Assembly (NCBI RefSeq): GCF_030867145.1
Contig: NC_134422.1
Coordinates: forward strand, 10,426,531-10,490,530
Source: Opisthocomus hoazin
Lineage: Eukaryota; Chordata; Aves; Opisthocomiformes; Opisthocomidae
Length of the DNA stretch: 64,000 bases
Direction of reading: 5' to 3'
Each line of letters begins with the position of its first letter. Position 1 is the stretch's first letter. Made by a program: the position numbers and the translations under genes. The notes beneath the pieces are model-generated. The model was not told where the DNA came from. It ran no database searches and saw nothing but the letters and a program-made list of their open reading frames with translations. Below, one piece after another: positions 37,530 through 51,600 of the stretch.

Positions 37530-38326
37530 AATCGTAGAATGCTTTGGGTTGGAAGAGACCTTTAGAGGTCCTATAGCCCAGCTCCCTGCAGTGAGCAGGG
37601 ACATCTTCAACTGGATCAGATTGCTCAGAGCCCCGTCCAGCCTGGGCTGTGAATGTTGAATGTTTCCAGGGATGGGGCCTCCACAACCTCTCTGGGCAAC
37701 CTGGGCCAGTGTTTCACCGCCCTCGTAAAAAATTTCTTCCTTATATCCAATCTAAACCTACTCTCCCTTAGTTTAAAGCCATTGCTCCTCGTCCCATCGC
37801 AACAGACCCTGCTGAAAATATTTCCCCATCTTTCCTGTAGGTCCCTTCAGGTACTGGAAGGCTGCTATAAGGTCTCCCTGCAGCCTTCTCTTCTCCAGGC
37901 TGAACAAGCCCAACTCTCTCAGCCTTTCCTTACAGCAGAGGTGCTCCAGCCCTCTGACCATTTTTGTGGCCTCCTCCAACAGCTCCATGTCCTTCTTGTG
38001 CTGAGGGCTCCAGAGCTGGACACAGGACTCCAGGTGGGGTCTCACCAGAGCAGAACAGAGGGGCAGAATCCCCTCTCTCGACCTGCTGGCCACACTGCTT
38101 TGGATGCAGCCCAGCATATGGTTGGCCTTCTGGGCTTCATTGTTGGCTCCTGTCCAGCTTTTCATCCACCAGCATCCCCAAGTCCTTCTCGGCAGGGCTG
38201 CTCTCCATCCCTCTGTCCCCCAGCCTGTATTGGTACCGGGCATTGCCCCGACCCAGATGCAAGACCTCGCACTTGGCCTTGCTGAACCTCACGAGGTTCA
38301 CACAGACCCATTTCTTGAGCTTGTCA
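37530..38326 (-). mobile_element. CR1 LINE, 5'-truncated, antisense orientation
   Basis: On the minus strand it runs from the RT C-terminal region ('[20 protein letters not shown]', '[14 protein letters not shown]') through the ORF2 end to the 3' UTR, ending near 37530 with cattctacg-like tail sequence. It is closely related in structure to the copy at 18384-19314 but truncated further at its 5' end. Frames are broken. Confidence 0.95.
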
Positions 38327-41300
38327 TACAAGCAGCAGCCGACCACAGGAACATGCTGCCAGCTGGGACAGGGCCACCAGCCCTGCCCAAAGTGCTGGGG
38401 AAGGGGCAGCGCCTGCCCGCAGCTCCAGCGCCCGGGCAGCTCCAGGGCCGGCTGACTGAGCTGGCGCAGGCGGCAGCCACAGAGGTGTCGACACTGCATG
38501 AATACACAGGCTTGCGCTCACAAAATTTTTTTTAGGTGAAAGACTACCCTAAGAGTATGCCATCCACCACCCAAAGGAGTAAGATTTGTACATCGCCTTG
38601 TAGGTGCGCCCTACTTGCATGCCTACTTTGGCAAAGCTGGCGCTGAGGGAGCGGGCGCACCAGCAAAGCACAGGTCTCCAGGTGTCTGTTTTGCATGAGT
38701 ACCAGCAGCTATGTAAAGCCAGAGGTAAAGGAAGCAATGCCCTGTCTCTCCTTTATGTTTCCAAAGAGGTTTCAGCAGGGTTTTGCTGTGTGCTGCATGG
38801 CTGGGTGTACCCGTACCATAGTGGCTCTGGAGAACGCAGAGTAGAGCCTGCTACTTCGTCACACAGTAAAATGCTTTTGCATGTCACGCATTGCTCCCCC
38901 TCAAACACTGTTCGGTTCAGGAACCTACACACTGAGGTCACACTTCTGTAAGCAGATTTTTCATGAAATAAAGAGGAAGAAGAGAAGAAACCATTAAAAA
39001 AAAAAATTGGTCACATTTTAACTTGCCCTCTAAGATTTTCTTTTAGCCAAATCAATAGTGACTTAGTGCAGGACTTCATTCCTTTTGATATATTGTAACA
39101 AAAAGATTGTCTGGACTTTGTCATACTTGGATTAGGTGTATGTCACTGGTTTCACTCTCAAAAGATATTTTACAAGTGCACTTGTGGAACTGCATTTAAA
39201 AAAAGCTGTCACGGTCTAATAGGGACCTGTATGCTTTAAGGGCAGAGACTGTCTCAGCTTCTGAAACAAAGCACAGACTTACTTTACAGCAGTTCATTCG
39301 TCAGCATATCAAAATAATTAAATTTACTGAAATGCAAATGAAAGCTCTGAGCAGGCTCTACCAAATAAAAAAAGAAAAGAATTTTTACTATGAGCCCTGT
39401 AACTGTCATTTTACAAGCCTGGTAACAGCAAATGAATTCAGGACAAGATGTTTCTCTTGAAACACTCGAAGAAATCCAACAATACCGAGGTAAAACTCTT
39501 AGCTCCTCCCTTGCAAGCATCTGAAATGGAGAATTAAGACAGATTTTGCTTGCTATAGGTTTGTACAGTCCTTTGCATACACGCATCCACACTCTCAGAA
39601 TTTAGTGCTGCACAGCTCCCGTCACCAAACTGGGGGCATTAAAAATACTTTAATTGTGTAGATCAAAAAGTTAATAATTATGCAAAAAGACCTTAAATCT
39701 CCAGCAAAGACATGGTACCCATTGAGGCTTATTGACTTGAAGGAAAATAACCACTTCGAAGCACTGTCCACCTGAGAACCCCACTTAGAATTTACGTCCC
39801 GCCACCACCCTTCACTTTGACAGACAGCTGTCACCGTTTCAGTGGAAGCCGACATGAATCAGTTGTTTCTGTCTAGCAGGACTGTCATGTTTATAGTGTC
39901 ACAGCATCTTGGGCGTGGCTCCCCAAAACCACCCTCCCACGAGCAGCCATAGCGTGACACGTACTCGCCCTCCCCGCTCCAGCTGACAGGGGACAGCCTG
40001 ACGCGGTGGCCAAGCCCCACAGCCACCAGGTTAAAGCAGGGGAAGAATGGAGTTGGCCACCCGTAGAAGCGCCGCCCTCATCGTGACCCCTCCTCGGGTA
40101 CCAGAGGAAACGGTTCCCCCAACTCACACGGCCGGTGACCGACAGCCAGGAACGGCCCATGTCTCTGTTCTCACCCCTCGGCAGCCTCTTCCCTCTCACT
40201 TTCGCACCGGGATCTGAAAGCAAAGGCGAGCGCCTCTCTGCCCGGGATTTCAATCTATTGCAGAAAGAAACTGACTTGTTGCATCAAGTAATAATCCAGA
40301 CTCTGAGTTATTTTCTATGAGCGGTAACTGGATCTTCACAAGCCCCAGATTTATATCTTGGCCAAAATCACCAGCTCCTAGCCAGAGCAATGGTTCTCAT
40401 GTTTTTATATTCCATGCTGAAGTTTCCAGGTACCACGTTTGTAACAGGTAAGCGTAAAGTTTAATGCTGTACTGAACAAATAATCACATCATTTATTCTA
40501 CATGTAAGTTCATTACTTAGCCTACCTAGGAAATTTTGCTTGATACTAAAGCAATTTTGATAAAAATTGTAAAACCCAAATTGAAACGTCGAGTTATTTT
40601 TTCAGAAGTGCATGGTATGCAAATACATCACAGCTTGAATTCACAAACAGGTTATCTTGGTGCCAAAGTTACAAATTCAAAAGAAAGAATTACCATTTTT
40701 ATAGAGGGCAGTTTGCAGACATAAATAATGTCTCCTGATATCAAAGCTGACTGGGGAAAGTCTGCAAGTAGCATTCATTGCAGTTTTCCTCCTCTGAAGC
40801 AACTCTGAATGTAATTTATTCTTTCTTTGAAGGTACCCAGAGTGTAATTTTGCCTTCATTATTTCACTACCTCTAGGAAGACTCACCGAATACACCCAAG
40901 CGGAGCAGCCTGTGTATATTCAGTCACTAGCTAGCGTGGGGGAGGAAGGTACAAGCTGACTTTCTGCTTGTAGATAAGGAACAGGAAAAGTATTCCAGGC
41001 TGTCACAAAAGCACAGTCTCATTTCTGAGGAGGAACATCACACTGAACCTGGTCTAGTGCAGTTCTGGCAGCTCCCTGTCTTTTACCCGGGCAGAACGTC
41101 AGCCTCCTCACACAAGGCTTAACAAGCGCCTACGCTTCTCCATTTTCAGCACTACAGAGTTCGCGTAAATTCACAGGCTAGTAATATCAAACCTTCCACT
41201 GTATTCAAAAGGAGTGGACTCGGCTATTGTGGAGTGATGAACTTCTACCATCTGCCCTGAGCATTCCATGTCTTTCGTGGATGCTTATGGAAGACACGCC

Positions 41301-41534
41301 CATGGACCTCCTCTGCATATACCAGGTTTGATAGTTTGTGCCAAACCCCAAAACACCAAGCTTACCAAAAGCAGCAAGACAAAACAAAATGTTACCGATT
41401 GCTCTGTGACACATGAAAACGTCCTGAGGAGTGAACACCCACACAATTCATCTTTTAACGCGCTCATTGTTCAAAAGCATATTAAGGCTTCTAAAGCAAG
41501 TTCCACCTTAAAAACACAATAGCAGAAGGTCACT
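38327..41534. other. HTR5B-CCDC93 intergenic, second part
   Basis: A GC-rich segment of about 180 nt (38330-38510) directly abuts the truncated 5' end of the CR1 and is of unknown origin. The remainder is AT-rich to moderate, with a run of A around 38996-39006, and no gene was recognised. Confidence 0.5.
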
Positions 41535-42649
41535 GGATTCCAAACATTCTTTATTTTATACTCGCTGCCGTAGAAAGTCATCGAACAGCACTGTCGTCAG
41601 CGTTACTGGGAAAAGAGAACATGGTTTTTCTTCTCCTGAAGATGTGATGTACATTAAGAAGTCAGTCCAAAATCCTGATGTTAAGTACAAAAAGCAACTG
41701 TTTGAATTATAAAATACTGTATATACAGATACAAAAATGTTTCAGAAAGTGTTCCACAAAGTTTCTAAACCTTCAAGGGCAAATCTTCAGCAGGGTAAAC
41801 AGGTTGATGTCTTCAAAAGGCGAGCATCAGTTCATCGGAGCAGAATGTCTGAATCTTTATCTTCCGACATTACAGGTGGCGTAGACTTGGATTTTCATCC
41901 CCGCCAGGGATAACGTGATGGTCCTAGTGATTAAGGTGTTTTTTTCCTGGAGCTATTAATTTAACAAGCACACTCTCTCTATATAAAAATGAAATTTCAA
42001 AGAAATTTATACAACAGCTAGACTTTATAAAAATATAGATCTATAATTTTACACTGGGAATTATCCAAGGTAAGCTTCCATTTTCTGACGTCTTAACCGT
42101 TAGAAATTAATTTTTATCCTTTGAAATCTTATCTATGTCTAGAGTGTAAATTAAAATAACGTGAAGTTGTGAGCTGGTGAAGAGAGTTTCAAGAATCTCA
42201 TTCTGTGGGTTTTTTTGGCCAAAATTAACAAAGCACTGCATTCTGCAGTGCTCATCTTGTGGTACTGGACATACTAACACAGTACCTATCTGCTTATTCC
42301 AGAATCTTGACCTAATTCAGTGTTAAAACCCAAATAGAAAACATTCCCATTGTCCTTACTGCGGAAAAAACCCAAACCCAAATAAATAAAATTAGACAGT
42401 ATTTCTATTTTGCTGTACTGTGTTAATTCTTTACTGTGGAGTGGAAGCAATAATGAATAATACAGCCGTGTGATGAAGGAATGTAAAACTGAATACATAC
42501 TGGAAGAAACCAGACTTTTACAGCTGTGTGTATATATATTTTTTTATATATATATCTATATATATCTACATTGCAGTTATAGCTGTCACCTCACAAAAGA
42601 GGTTCAATGGACTGAACAATCATCTATGAACTTCCCCAGCTGGAGCTCT
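41535..42649 (-). terminator. CCDC93 3' UTR and poly(A) signal
   Basis: On the minus strand the first strong AATAAA after the stop is at 41550-41555, about 1.1 kb downstream of the TGA. It is followed by a GT-rich element (ctattgtgttttt near 41507-41520). Cleavage is predicted near 41535. The UTR includes an imperfect TA microsatellite (42525-42569). Confidence 0.75.
42525..42569. repeat. TA/TG microsatellite in CCDC93 3' UTR
   Basis: An imperfect dinucleotide tract interrupted by a run of T. Being transcribed, it could vary in length between individuals. Confidence 0.8.
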
Positions 42650-45600
42650 TCAGGAAGAACTAGCTTTCAGCTTAGACAGCAGCATTTCATTCTTACGGCA
42701 TTCCTGTTAACAGAAAGCAAACACGTAAGCAGGTCGTTGCTCTGAACTGTACTAGTTATATCTTCACATCAGCAAAACTAAACCCTTCTATTCTGAAAGA
42801 TCTCCAAAATCCAAAGTAGTGTGGAGTGAGTTATGAGCTGAAGAGAATTATGATTCATCCATAACGTTATTCCAATGGTGATATTCATTAAACTCATGTC
42901 ACTCAAGCCACAAGGAATGCTGCTTGACCATTCATCTAAAGTTTCTACAAGTAGCAAATCCATGTTTTTACTTGTAAATTGAATAAATCTGAAATTGAGA
43001 TTACTTTTAGGTGATCTGGAACTTCACAAGACAGTTTGCAAAAAGAGTCAGTGTTCAGGGAACAACTGTAGGTCAAGAAATCCATTTACATCAGCACATA
43101 CCACCTGTTTTCAATACCACAACCATGACTTAATTTATTTTTAAGGATAGCAAGGTTGAGTAGAAGTTCCCTCACAAGGCAGTGGAAGAAAAATGGCTTA
43201 TTTATGTCTCCACAAAACAAGTAATAATTTCCACCTAACTTCTGCAACTAGGACATAAATTTCTGTATGTCATGAAAGTAGCTGAACAGTCCCTGTCATT
43301 CTCCCAGAGCCCACTGTCTGAAACAGGGAGGAACTGCCTCAGAACAAAGCAGGCAAATTACAGAAAGATGTTTTTCCTCAAACGTCTGAAGCCAAATGAC
43401 AACTGTGCCTGGCAGCCCTACTTTGTCATTCATTATCATAGAGACAATAATTAACAGAAGCACTTTATGATGAAAAGCTCGGGAAAGGCTAAATCAATGA
43501 AGTGTTAAACAGTGCTTTCACAGTGGTTGGAAAACAAGGCTGGTTCCTAAAGGTATGTGTAACTACTGCGAGTCTGGATTCCCTCCCTTACTCACACACA
43601 TTTCCACAACCCCCTTCTGCTCCAGTACCTCACTGCTCATTGATCTTCAAGAGATTCCATATGGAAATGCAAATATACCGCTTGCTCAGTAACACATTCA
43701 TCCTCCCCTAACACAGAGGGTTTCTAGTCTACCAGTGCAAAAAGAAAGAATTTCCAGAATCAAATTCAGAGTCCCAGAATCGTGTGGAGATAACCACCAA
43801 GAGACATCGTGAACATGGTGTGGTAAGCATCAAATTATGAACTCTTGTGCATATATTAATGCCCAAGTCAAGACAAAACGGGCCACTGGACACTTGTCAG
43901 CTTGCATTAGCAAACATGTTCTTACCTCTTTAAATTCTTTCACTGTTTTAAAGTAAAGCCTCTGCTTCTCTAGAAGCTCTAAATATTCATCATTCAACTG
44001 GTCTCTTCGCATTTTGTTTTCTTGCTTCTTCTTTTCCATCTGTTGGTATACAGGAAGGATAAGAGATCACACACTGTGTAAGGAATATATGCACATGCAC
44101 GTGTGTATACTGTACAAGGAATAACTATCTACAATAGACAATGCGAGGCGGATACTTCCTAAATGATACCCCTGGCTCGTGCTCTCAATGCAACGAATAT
44201 TTAGGCCAGCTCTTAAAAAAAAAAAATTATAAAGCTAATGCTTATACTACTGGTGGCACTATAGGTAGCATTCAGAACTAAACTAAGGCTCACATCTCCG
44301 CCAGCTAGGAATCTTGCTCACTGAATAATCCTATCTTGACGATGACACAGTGAAATTAATTAACCAAAAAAAAAAAAAAGAAGGTATTTGATGCAACACT
44401 GAAATCTTGTTTTGGTTGCTTGTTAGTTGTACTGAACAGGGAGGGCAGGAGATATCTTTGCCTTCCTATGAAATGCTGTACTTGCTCAATACCCACACAT
44501 AAGAAATCCCTCGTCTTTTCTCCTTGTGCCAAAGTTGTGACAAACACAACTTAAGCCCCTAAATGTGACGAGAACTGGTTCTTATAGAACAGACTGCCTT
44601 CCTCTCAGGGGTAGTTCTAATTAAGTTCTTCCATCATAGACAAGTTTGCTGCTGGTCTAGAGAGTAAATTCTCCCTCCCTCCGGTGCTAGAGCACAACCA
44701 CATAAAAAAAGCCCTGTTTTATTCCGCTCCCCAAAAATTACTTTTGCATTCCCTCTGACAGGCTTTCACCTCCTAAATTTTGACAGGGGAAAAAAACGTA
44801 ATTCAAAAAACTGCAAGAATCCCCCAAAACGCAAACAAGCAGGTAATTCCACAGCAGCAGAACTTGCTGCATATCTAGAGTTATGTATCAACATTGATCT
44901 TATTGATTCTTGTGCCTAAAAGAAATGAGCAGATCCCAAACTGTCGTTGAGTATGCACACTGCTAACAAGGCACATCTCCTTTACAAAGCCACCTGCTGC
45001 CTAGAACATCAGGGAATCTCTCCTAACACAACTTATCAGAGCCAGCAGGTTTTTAAATTTATGCTTCAAAAAAAAGCATCAAATGTGTTAATGCACAAAA
45101 AAGTATTATCACATGCATCCCATTCCTTTAGGATGAAGCTAAAACCAGCACTGCTAGAATATCCAGGAACTAGATTCTTATGGAGAGATCAGACCCTGTT
45201 ACTATCCTCTGATAAATTGCTTCCTTTATGCATGACCATGACAAATCTCTCAACGTACTCCTCTCAGCAGAAACTGGCCTGCTGTGTCCTTGGAAAGTCT
45301 CATGAATATCTGTTATCACACCAAAATGCTTGTAAGTTACTCGTTCTTGGTAACAAGTACATTGCATTTCTCCTTAGGCCTCTTCTACAATGCAGTTACA
45401 ATATGATGGGCTTTGAAAACTGAAATTTCTCTTCAGGTGTAAGGTATAAGGACTTCAGGGCTGTACAGAAAACAAAGTGGATGTATTTTAAGAGTGAATC
45501 GTGAAACGATGAGCACTTCCAACCCTCTGCATACAGAAGTCGAATAGGTGAGACTAAACCATCACGGGGATGAATAACTGTTGCAGCATACAACCAGCCT

Positions 45601-48600
45601 GTGTTGAAAAAGCTATCCAACAGACATTTCCTAGGTGAAGAACAAGAAAACTCTCCCTTTTGCAGCAGAGCTATTCCTCATGAAACAATGTGAATTCTCT
45701 TTCTCTGGAGATATTCGAGACCCGCCTGGATGCGGTCCTGTGCAGCCTGCTCTGGGTGACCCTGCTTCGGCAGGGGGGTCGGACTAGATGACCCACAGAG
45801 GGCCCTTCCAACCCCTACCATCCTGTCAGTCTGTAATTGTTAAAACTTTCTTAGCACCCATTTTTTGTCATTGAGATTGAGAAATCGGCTACAAGAAGGT
45901 ACCAAATGATTATCTACTCTATCACTAACAATCAATTTTTTTTCTCTCAATTGAGATAAGCTTAGTTTTATCATTCTGAAACTCTTCTTTTTCTCCATTA
46001 GTTGTAACTGCTACCTCCTGCTGACCCAGACACCTACACTGAGGAATGAAACGTCACTTGTGAACTCGCTCACAATAGGCCAGTGGCCAAACAGCCAGTG
46101 CAGAAATACAGCACAAGTGACGTGAGCTGCCACTGCTTTTAGCAACCGTCAGAGATGCTGAAATTGTTCTCCCAAAATAACGACTCATCTGACACGATAG
46201 CTCCCATTTACCTCCCACTCCCTTATCCATACATGAAGCAGCTGAAAGTTTTAAGCCCATCTGAGAATACAGTAAGAGAGTCCAGAATGATTTTATGGAC
46301 TTCAAAGATTTAACAGTTCAGTTGCAAGAACCCGAAGTACGTCCCGGCAGAGCTCTGCGCCTGCTTTCCCTCCTTGCCTTTGCTGTGCTGTTACCCGTTT
46401 CTGTGCGCATTATGGAGGACAAGACAGAAAACACAACCCTGAACTCCTGGACAGTTGCAATTTGGGGCAGTCGCTTGCTGCAGCAATTAAGATGATGTAA
46501 TTTCATTTCAAAAGAAAGAAATGTAATTATCTTCAAGCTCATCTTCACTACTCAGAATTGCACTGTTCTTAAGTATTATCATAATCTCAGATTTACGCCA
46601 AGTCACTCATTATGTCAACAGCCTTCACGACAGAAAGATGACCCATACATGCAACCACCAATGTCACTATTCTTTCTGCTGTCATTTTGTCCTCTCTGAA
46701 AATAAGAAGTCAAGCAAATAAAAATAATTAATTGCAAAAAAGGCTATGAACTAGCCACCTATTTGAACACAGCAGTCTAGAGTAAATGTCATATGTTTTT
46801 ATAGCAGCGTTTATTAGTGCAGAAGAGCTTTACTACAGCTTGAGTTGCATCCTGTTCTGTTTTTCTGTATACACGTGCTTATCATATTTTGTACTTCAAG
46901 CTTCTATTTAGCTACGGAGATAAAACAGCCCAATACCTGGACAGACTGCATCTTCAGTACACATTCCAGTATATATTGATTTATACTCTATCATACTTCT
47001 ATTTAAACTCAAATAAAGAATAGTTATAATCCACTACCAAGAATTTTCTGGCTCTATAAAGAATCTCAAAGCCTCTATGTCTGCATATGAAAATAAAAGA
47101 GTAAAACACTAGAATAGCTACAAGTCAGTAACTACCATTATCAAGTAGTACTTAGGCCTGTCCCCGCTGTATCCCAATACGCCTGCAGACAGCTTTACCT
47201 GGAGCCACTGTTGGACCTCCGCTTGCATTGCCCCAAGACCCCTTAACACAAGTCCACTGAGGCTGTGCTGTCACAAAACAGCCCCCAAGTGTTACCAGAG
47301 CAGTTTTGGCTTCTCTGAAGGAGCACTGGGGCTCTGCTTACCCACAAACAAACCCCTTTCCCTTGCTATGTAGACACCACACACTCACCAGCAACGCCGA
47401 GTCTTTTCTAGATCAGCTTAAAACCAACAAAATCAACAACAAAATACCTGAGTGGATTCAGCAAGGTGTCAGATGAGTGCTGCAGCTGGGAGAAGGGAAG
47501 CTGATGGTTGGGACTCTGAGGTTCTGCTGACCCTCTCCAGCAGCAGAAAGCAGCTTCAGCAGCTCCAGCTGCCTGAGAAACTGCCCGAGCCACTGGTCTG
47601 CCTGCACCCACATAATCCAAATCTAAGAATTCTCACTGACTTAGGTGACATACACAGCTGCTTCAAGCATCTACACCACTACACTGCCAATCACACAGTT
47701 AAGGGGTATAAGCTTCCCACCTGGAAAGAAGTGTTATAATACCTCTGTTCTGCTCCATTCATCGACGTTTCGGTGGTGAGCAGTTTCTTATGGATGTGAA
47801 AATAAGTAATACTTATTAGCTGCCTGCTTAATTTGCACCTCACATAATGGATTTCTCCACGCATAGTTATTACCCAAGAGGCTTTTCTGAAATAATTCCC
47901 AGGTTCTAGCAAAGAAAGTGAGAAGAGTCTCAGACCTTCATCCGATTCTGTTTGATGCCTTCTACAATCTGCTCCATCTGCCGTAAAAACTGCTCACGAG
48001 AACCAGACGATGCCATTGCTCTGGAAATCAAAAGAAGTAACAGCTGACAGGGATGCGGGACAATGTGTCTCTTCTACAGTCGCCTTGCCTGCTTGCCCAT
48101 GTCCAAGAAATCACATTGCTTCGTGTTCTATGCAAAAACTCATCTTGTTAACCACCGATTCCAGTGCAGCTCTTCAGCTGCTATAAACTATCAAAGAGAT
48201 GGGAACAGAGACTACAGCGCTCATCACAAGCGTTCTCCCTGTCGGTTCAAGTCTGTTCCTTTCTCTCATGCATCATACAGAAATAAATTGCTATTAACTA
48301 ACCAAAAGCACAAACTTTTAAGAAAAGCAACTGTTGTGAATATTAAGGCGAGCAGAGGACTAGTAGATCAGTAAATATTCTAAAAAATAAATTCATACCC
48401 TAACAGGGAAAGGTCAGAAGTAATTTTGGACTTGTAACATATCTTAAACAGATTAAGAAAAATAAAATAAAGAAAATACAACACCCACCCCGCACACCCA
48501 CCCAACAAAAGAAACCAATCCAAAACCCAGCTGTCAATTACAGCATTGGTTTCTACTGACTGGACAGAATCAAAAGGATCTCGTCACTGAGCAAAACAGA

Positions 48601-51600
48601 TCTACAGTCCCTGCTGCAAAGGAAAACATCTGAAAAACTTAACTCCTGGGTTTCGTCATAATTAAAAGTTTTGGATATCACAATAGGAAAAAAAGTAAAA
48701 AAACTCAAAATTCTGACCAAAAACTGAAGGACACAAGTGTATCGAGGCAAGTAAAGAGATAATTAGTTACTCTGGAAGAAGCTTGTAATTTCACAACAGA
48801 ATTATAAAAAGATACAATAGGAACAATTGCTTAATAAACGGCCATCTCCTCCCCTATGACTCTGCTGAACTATACTGCTGTGAAAAAAATTCATACTGAA
48901 CTTTTTTGGTGAAGTCAAAAAAACACAGAAAAAAGTAAATGCCAGCTGCATTGTAGACTGATATCTGACCTCGAACTTCCCAGGGAACCGTGATTTTACG
49001 TAAAGACTTCACACTTCATCAAAACCTTTAGATATAGAGTTAGTCTGTAATAAACACGTCTGAAATATGTCCGAGTCTAATGTTTCATACATAATGTCAT
49101 AACCACAACTTCAGAAAGTGGAGAAAAATATTTAAATTAATGCCAGGAAAATTATGGCTGAATTATTTCTTTCTACAACTGCAACTGAAGAGCCAGATAT
49201 TAAAAACTTCTGTTGGCTATAAAAGTTAGGTCTTTGATTTCCCAAACTTTGGCTTAAACAGAATCAATAAACTTTTTTATAAAATAGTTTATATTAATAA
49301 AAAATTCTAACAAGTTTTTCAGACTCTGTAACTCATGCCCGCTCTCATTTTTCCAACCAACCATGCTACTCATACCAACTATCAAGAGAAAAATTACTAT
49401 TACTTACTGATGAAAGTTGTCATGAATAGAATTCAATAAGTTAACCTGTGAATTAGAGGGGAAAAAAAAAAAAGGAAAAATTACACATTTGTCCTTTCTG
49501 GACTTCATGGACAATAAAATGAAATTCAGGTTAAAAAATTGACTGCATAGATGTTGCCCTGACAAGCGGTCAGCTACATGAGAATCACCATGAGCTTTCT
49601 TTCGGAACAGAAACCACGATCCCGCTGTATTAGTAAAATATATCCCAGTAGGGGAGCCACAGAAAACAGAAGCAAGTCTTGGACGACAATCGCGATTTTT
49701 AATTTCACAGATGCCCAATTACACCACTGAGATTTTGCCAGCGTGACGACTTTCCAAACTACAGTGATGAAGTAAAATGGTGTACACATCTGTTCAACAG
49801 GTGTTGAAATCTGACATACTAGTAACTTACAGGTACTCACCCAGTGTCCATCAGTGGCAGTACACAAGCACATGCTGTGGCTATGTTAGGTTTGCATTAG
49901 TCTTACTTGTAGTCATAAAGCAGAACAGTTTCCCTTTGGTATATCCTAGACTATGCTTACGAGCCAGACAGGATAGCAAATGAAGAAATAGCTTTAAAAA
50001 AAATCCCAGGAAACAGAAACAAAACCCCCAAACAGTAACTCCCCACCGCCCAAGCAAAAGAACCCAGGTTATCTTAATGGCACTGAAGGCGCTAGCTTTG
50101 AACCTGTTAGCAGCATAGCTCTCTCCAGAAGCTGCAACTTAGCTCACCAGCCTGAGCAAAGCATTGCATGAGAAAAAAAAACCACCAAAAATCAAAAACC
50201 AAACCGAACCCCCCACAAAAACCCAACCCACAAAAGAAAAACCCCCAACTTTTTCTTCTGAGACTGGACCCAGTATCTCCACACAACACTGTAAAGGCTC
50301 ACCAAGCAGTGCAGGAACAGTAGATTAACTTCTGCACTGCTTTCACTGTGCAGGTGAGTTTCACAGGTTTCCCAACAGCCATGCACCATTACTCGCTTTG
50401 CTTATATGTACTCTACAGGCTGTTAAAAGATGAACAGCTAAAACGCACAGTACGATGGCTTCTGTTGTGAGATACTAACACTGCACTGAACCAAGGCAGA
50501 AATAGAAATTTATAACAACATCACAAGGAATATCTTGTTGCTCTCTGTATAAACTCCGCCAACTAATTAAACTAAGTATTGAGTATTTTCTATGTAATTA
50601 CCTTTGATTTTTTTCTTGCTTTCTACATATTGCTGAAAGCACTAAAATTCACCGAGTAGCAATTAATGTGATTCTCTCTCTTGGCTTTGAATACTTCTCG
50701 CAAGTCTCCTGTGGTTAAACCTTCCAAGCAGTTTCTCCTTTTGATGAATATTTGAAAGAGTTCTGTACTAAACAAACCTAAGCGTTGCAAACAGAGTCAC
50801 TGCTATGGAAAGCTAAACTGATCTCTCCCGAACCTAAAATCCTCTGAGACGGAGATAAGGCACATGTATGGAAGAATCCCGACCTCACTTTGAAAAACTC
50901 AAAACAAATTCTGAACAGACTCCAAAAAGCAGCTAAGATGCTTAAGAATTCCTGTTACTGTTATTTGCCAAATCCACATCCTTACCTCAATATATTTCCT
51001 ATAAACATGCGTTTAAGAATGTAATTACAGTTTATACTGCAAAACATTCAAGTCATGAAAAGTAGTACTGCGCAACTATGGCTGATGTGTGACATTACAG
51101 ACAGTAAAATCAGTGTATAAACCCCCAAAATCAAAGACATTACAAAAAAAAAGTTTAAAAGCATTTGAAAAATTAATCTTTCACGAAATATGATTACAAT
51201 ATCAACCATATTCACAGACACGTTTCATGTTAGAGCTATAACCTTTATAGGTTATAAACGTTATATAGATATACACACAAAATAGGTTATATATATATGT
51301 ATATATATAAAATTCTACTGTATAACAATTCCTGCTATTTTAAAGCAATTAGACTTAGTGTATTTTATGATAGGGTTGGTTTTGTGGGAAGAAAAGGAAA
51401 AAAACCACACAAGGTGGGAAGGCAAGAAAGAGCACAAGCATATTCCAGAAATCTCTGGGAGGCACAGATGCTAAAGGCATCTTTTGTACATTACCAGACA
51501 ATATTTACTTGCTGAAACCTTGGTTCTAATATTAAAAGCAACACAAGGAAACCTCAACTATATTAGATATTTAACAAAGTTAAGACTGCACCAGAAGACG

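Noticed and set aside
48174-48227. C/D-box snoRNA-like pair in a CCDC93 intron (GTGATGA and CTGA, minus strand)
   Set aside because: The boxes are only 54 nt apart end to end, the flanks do not form a terminal stem, and no C'/D' boxes are clear.
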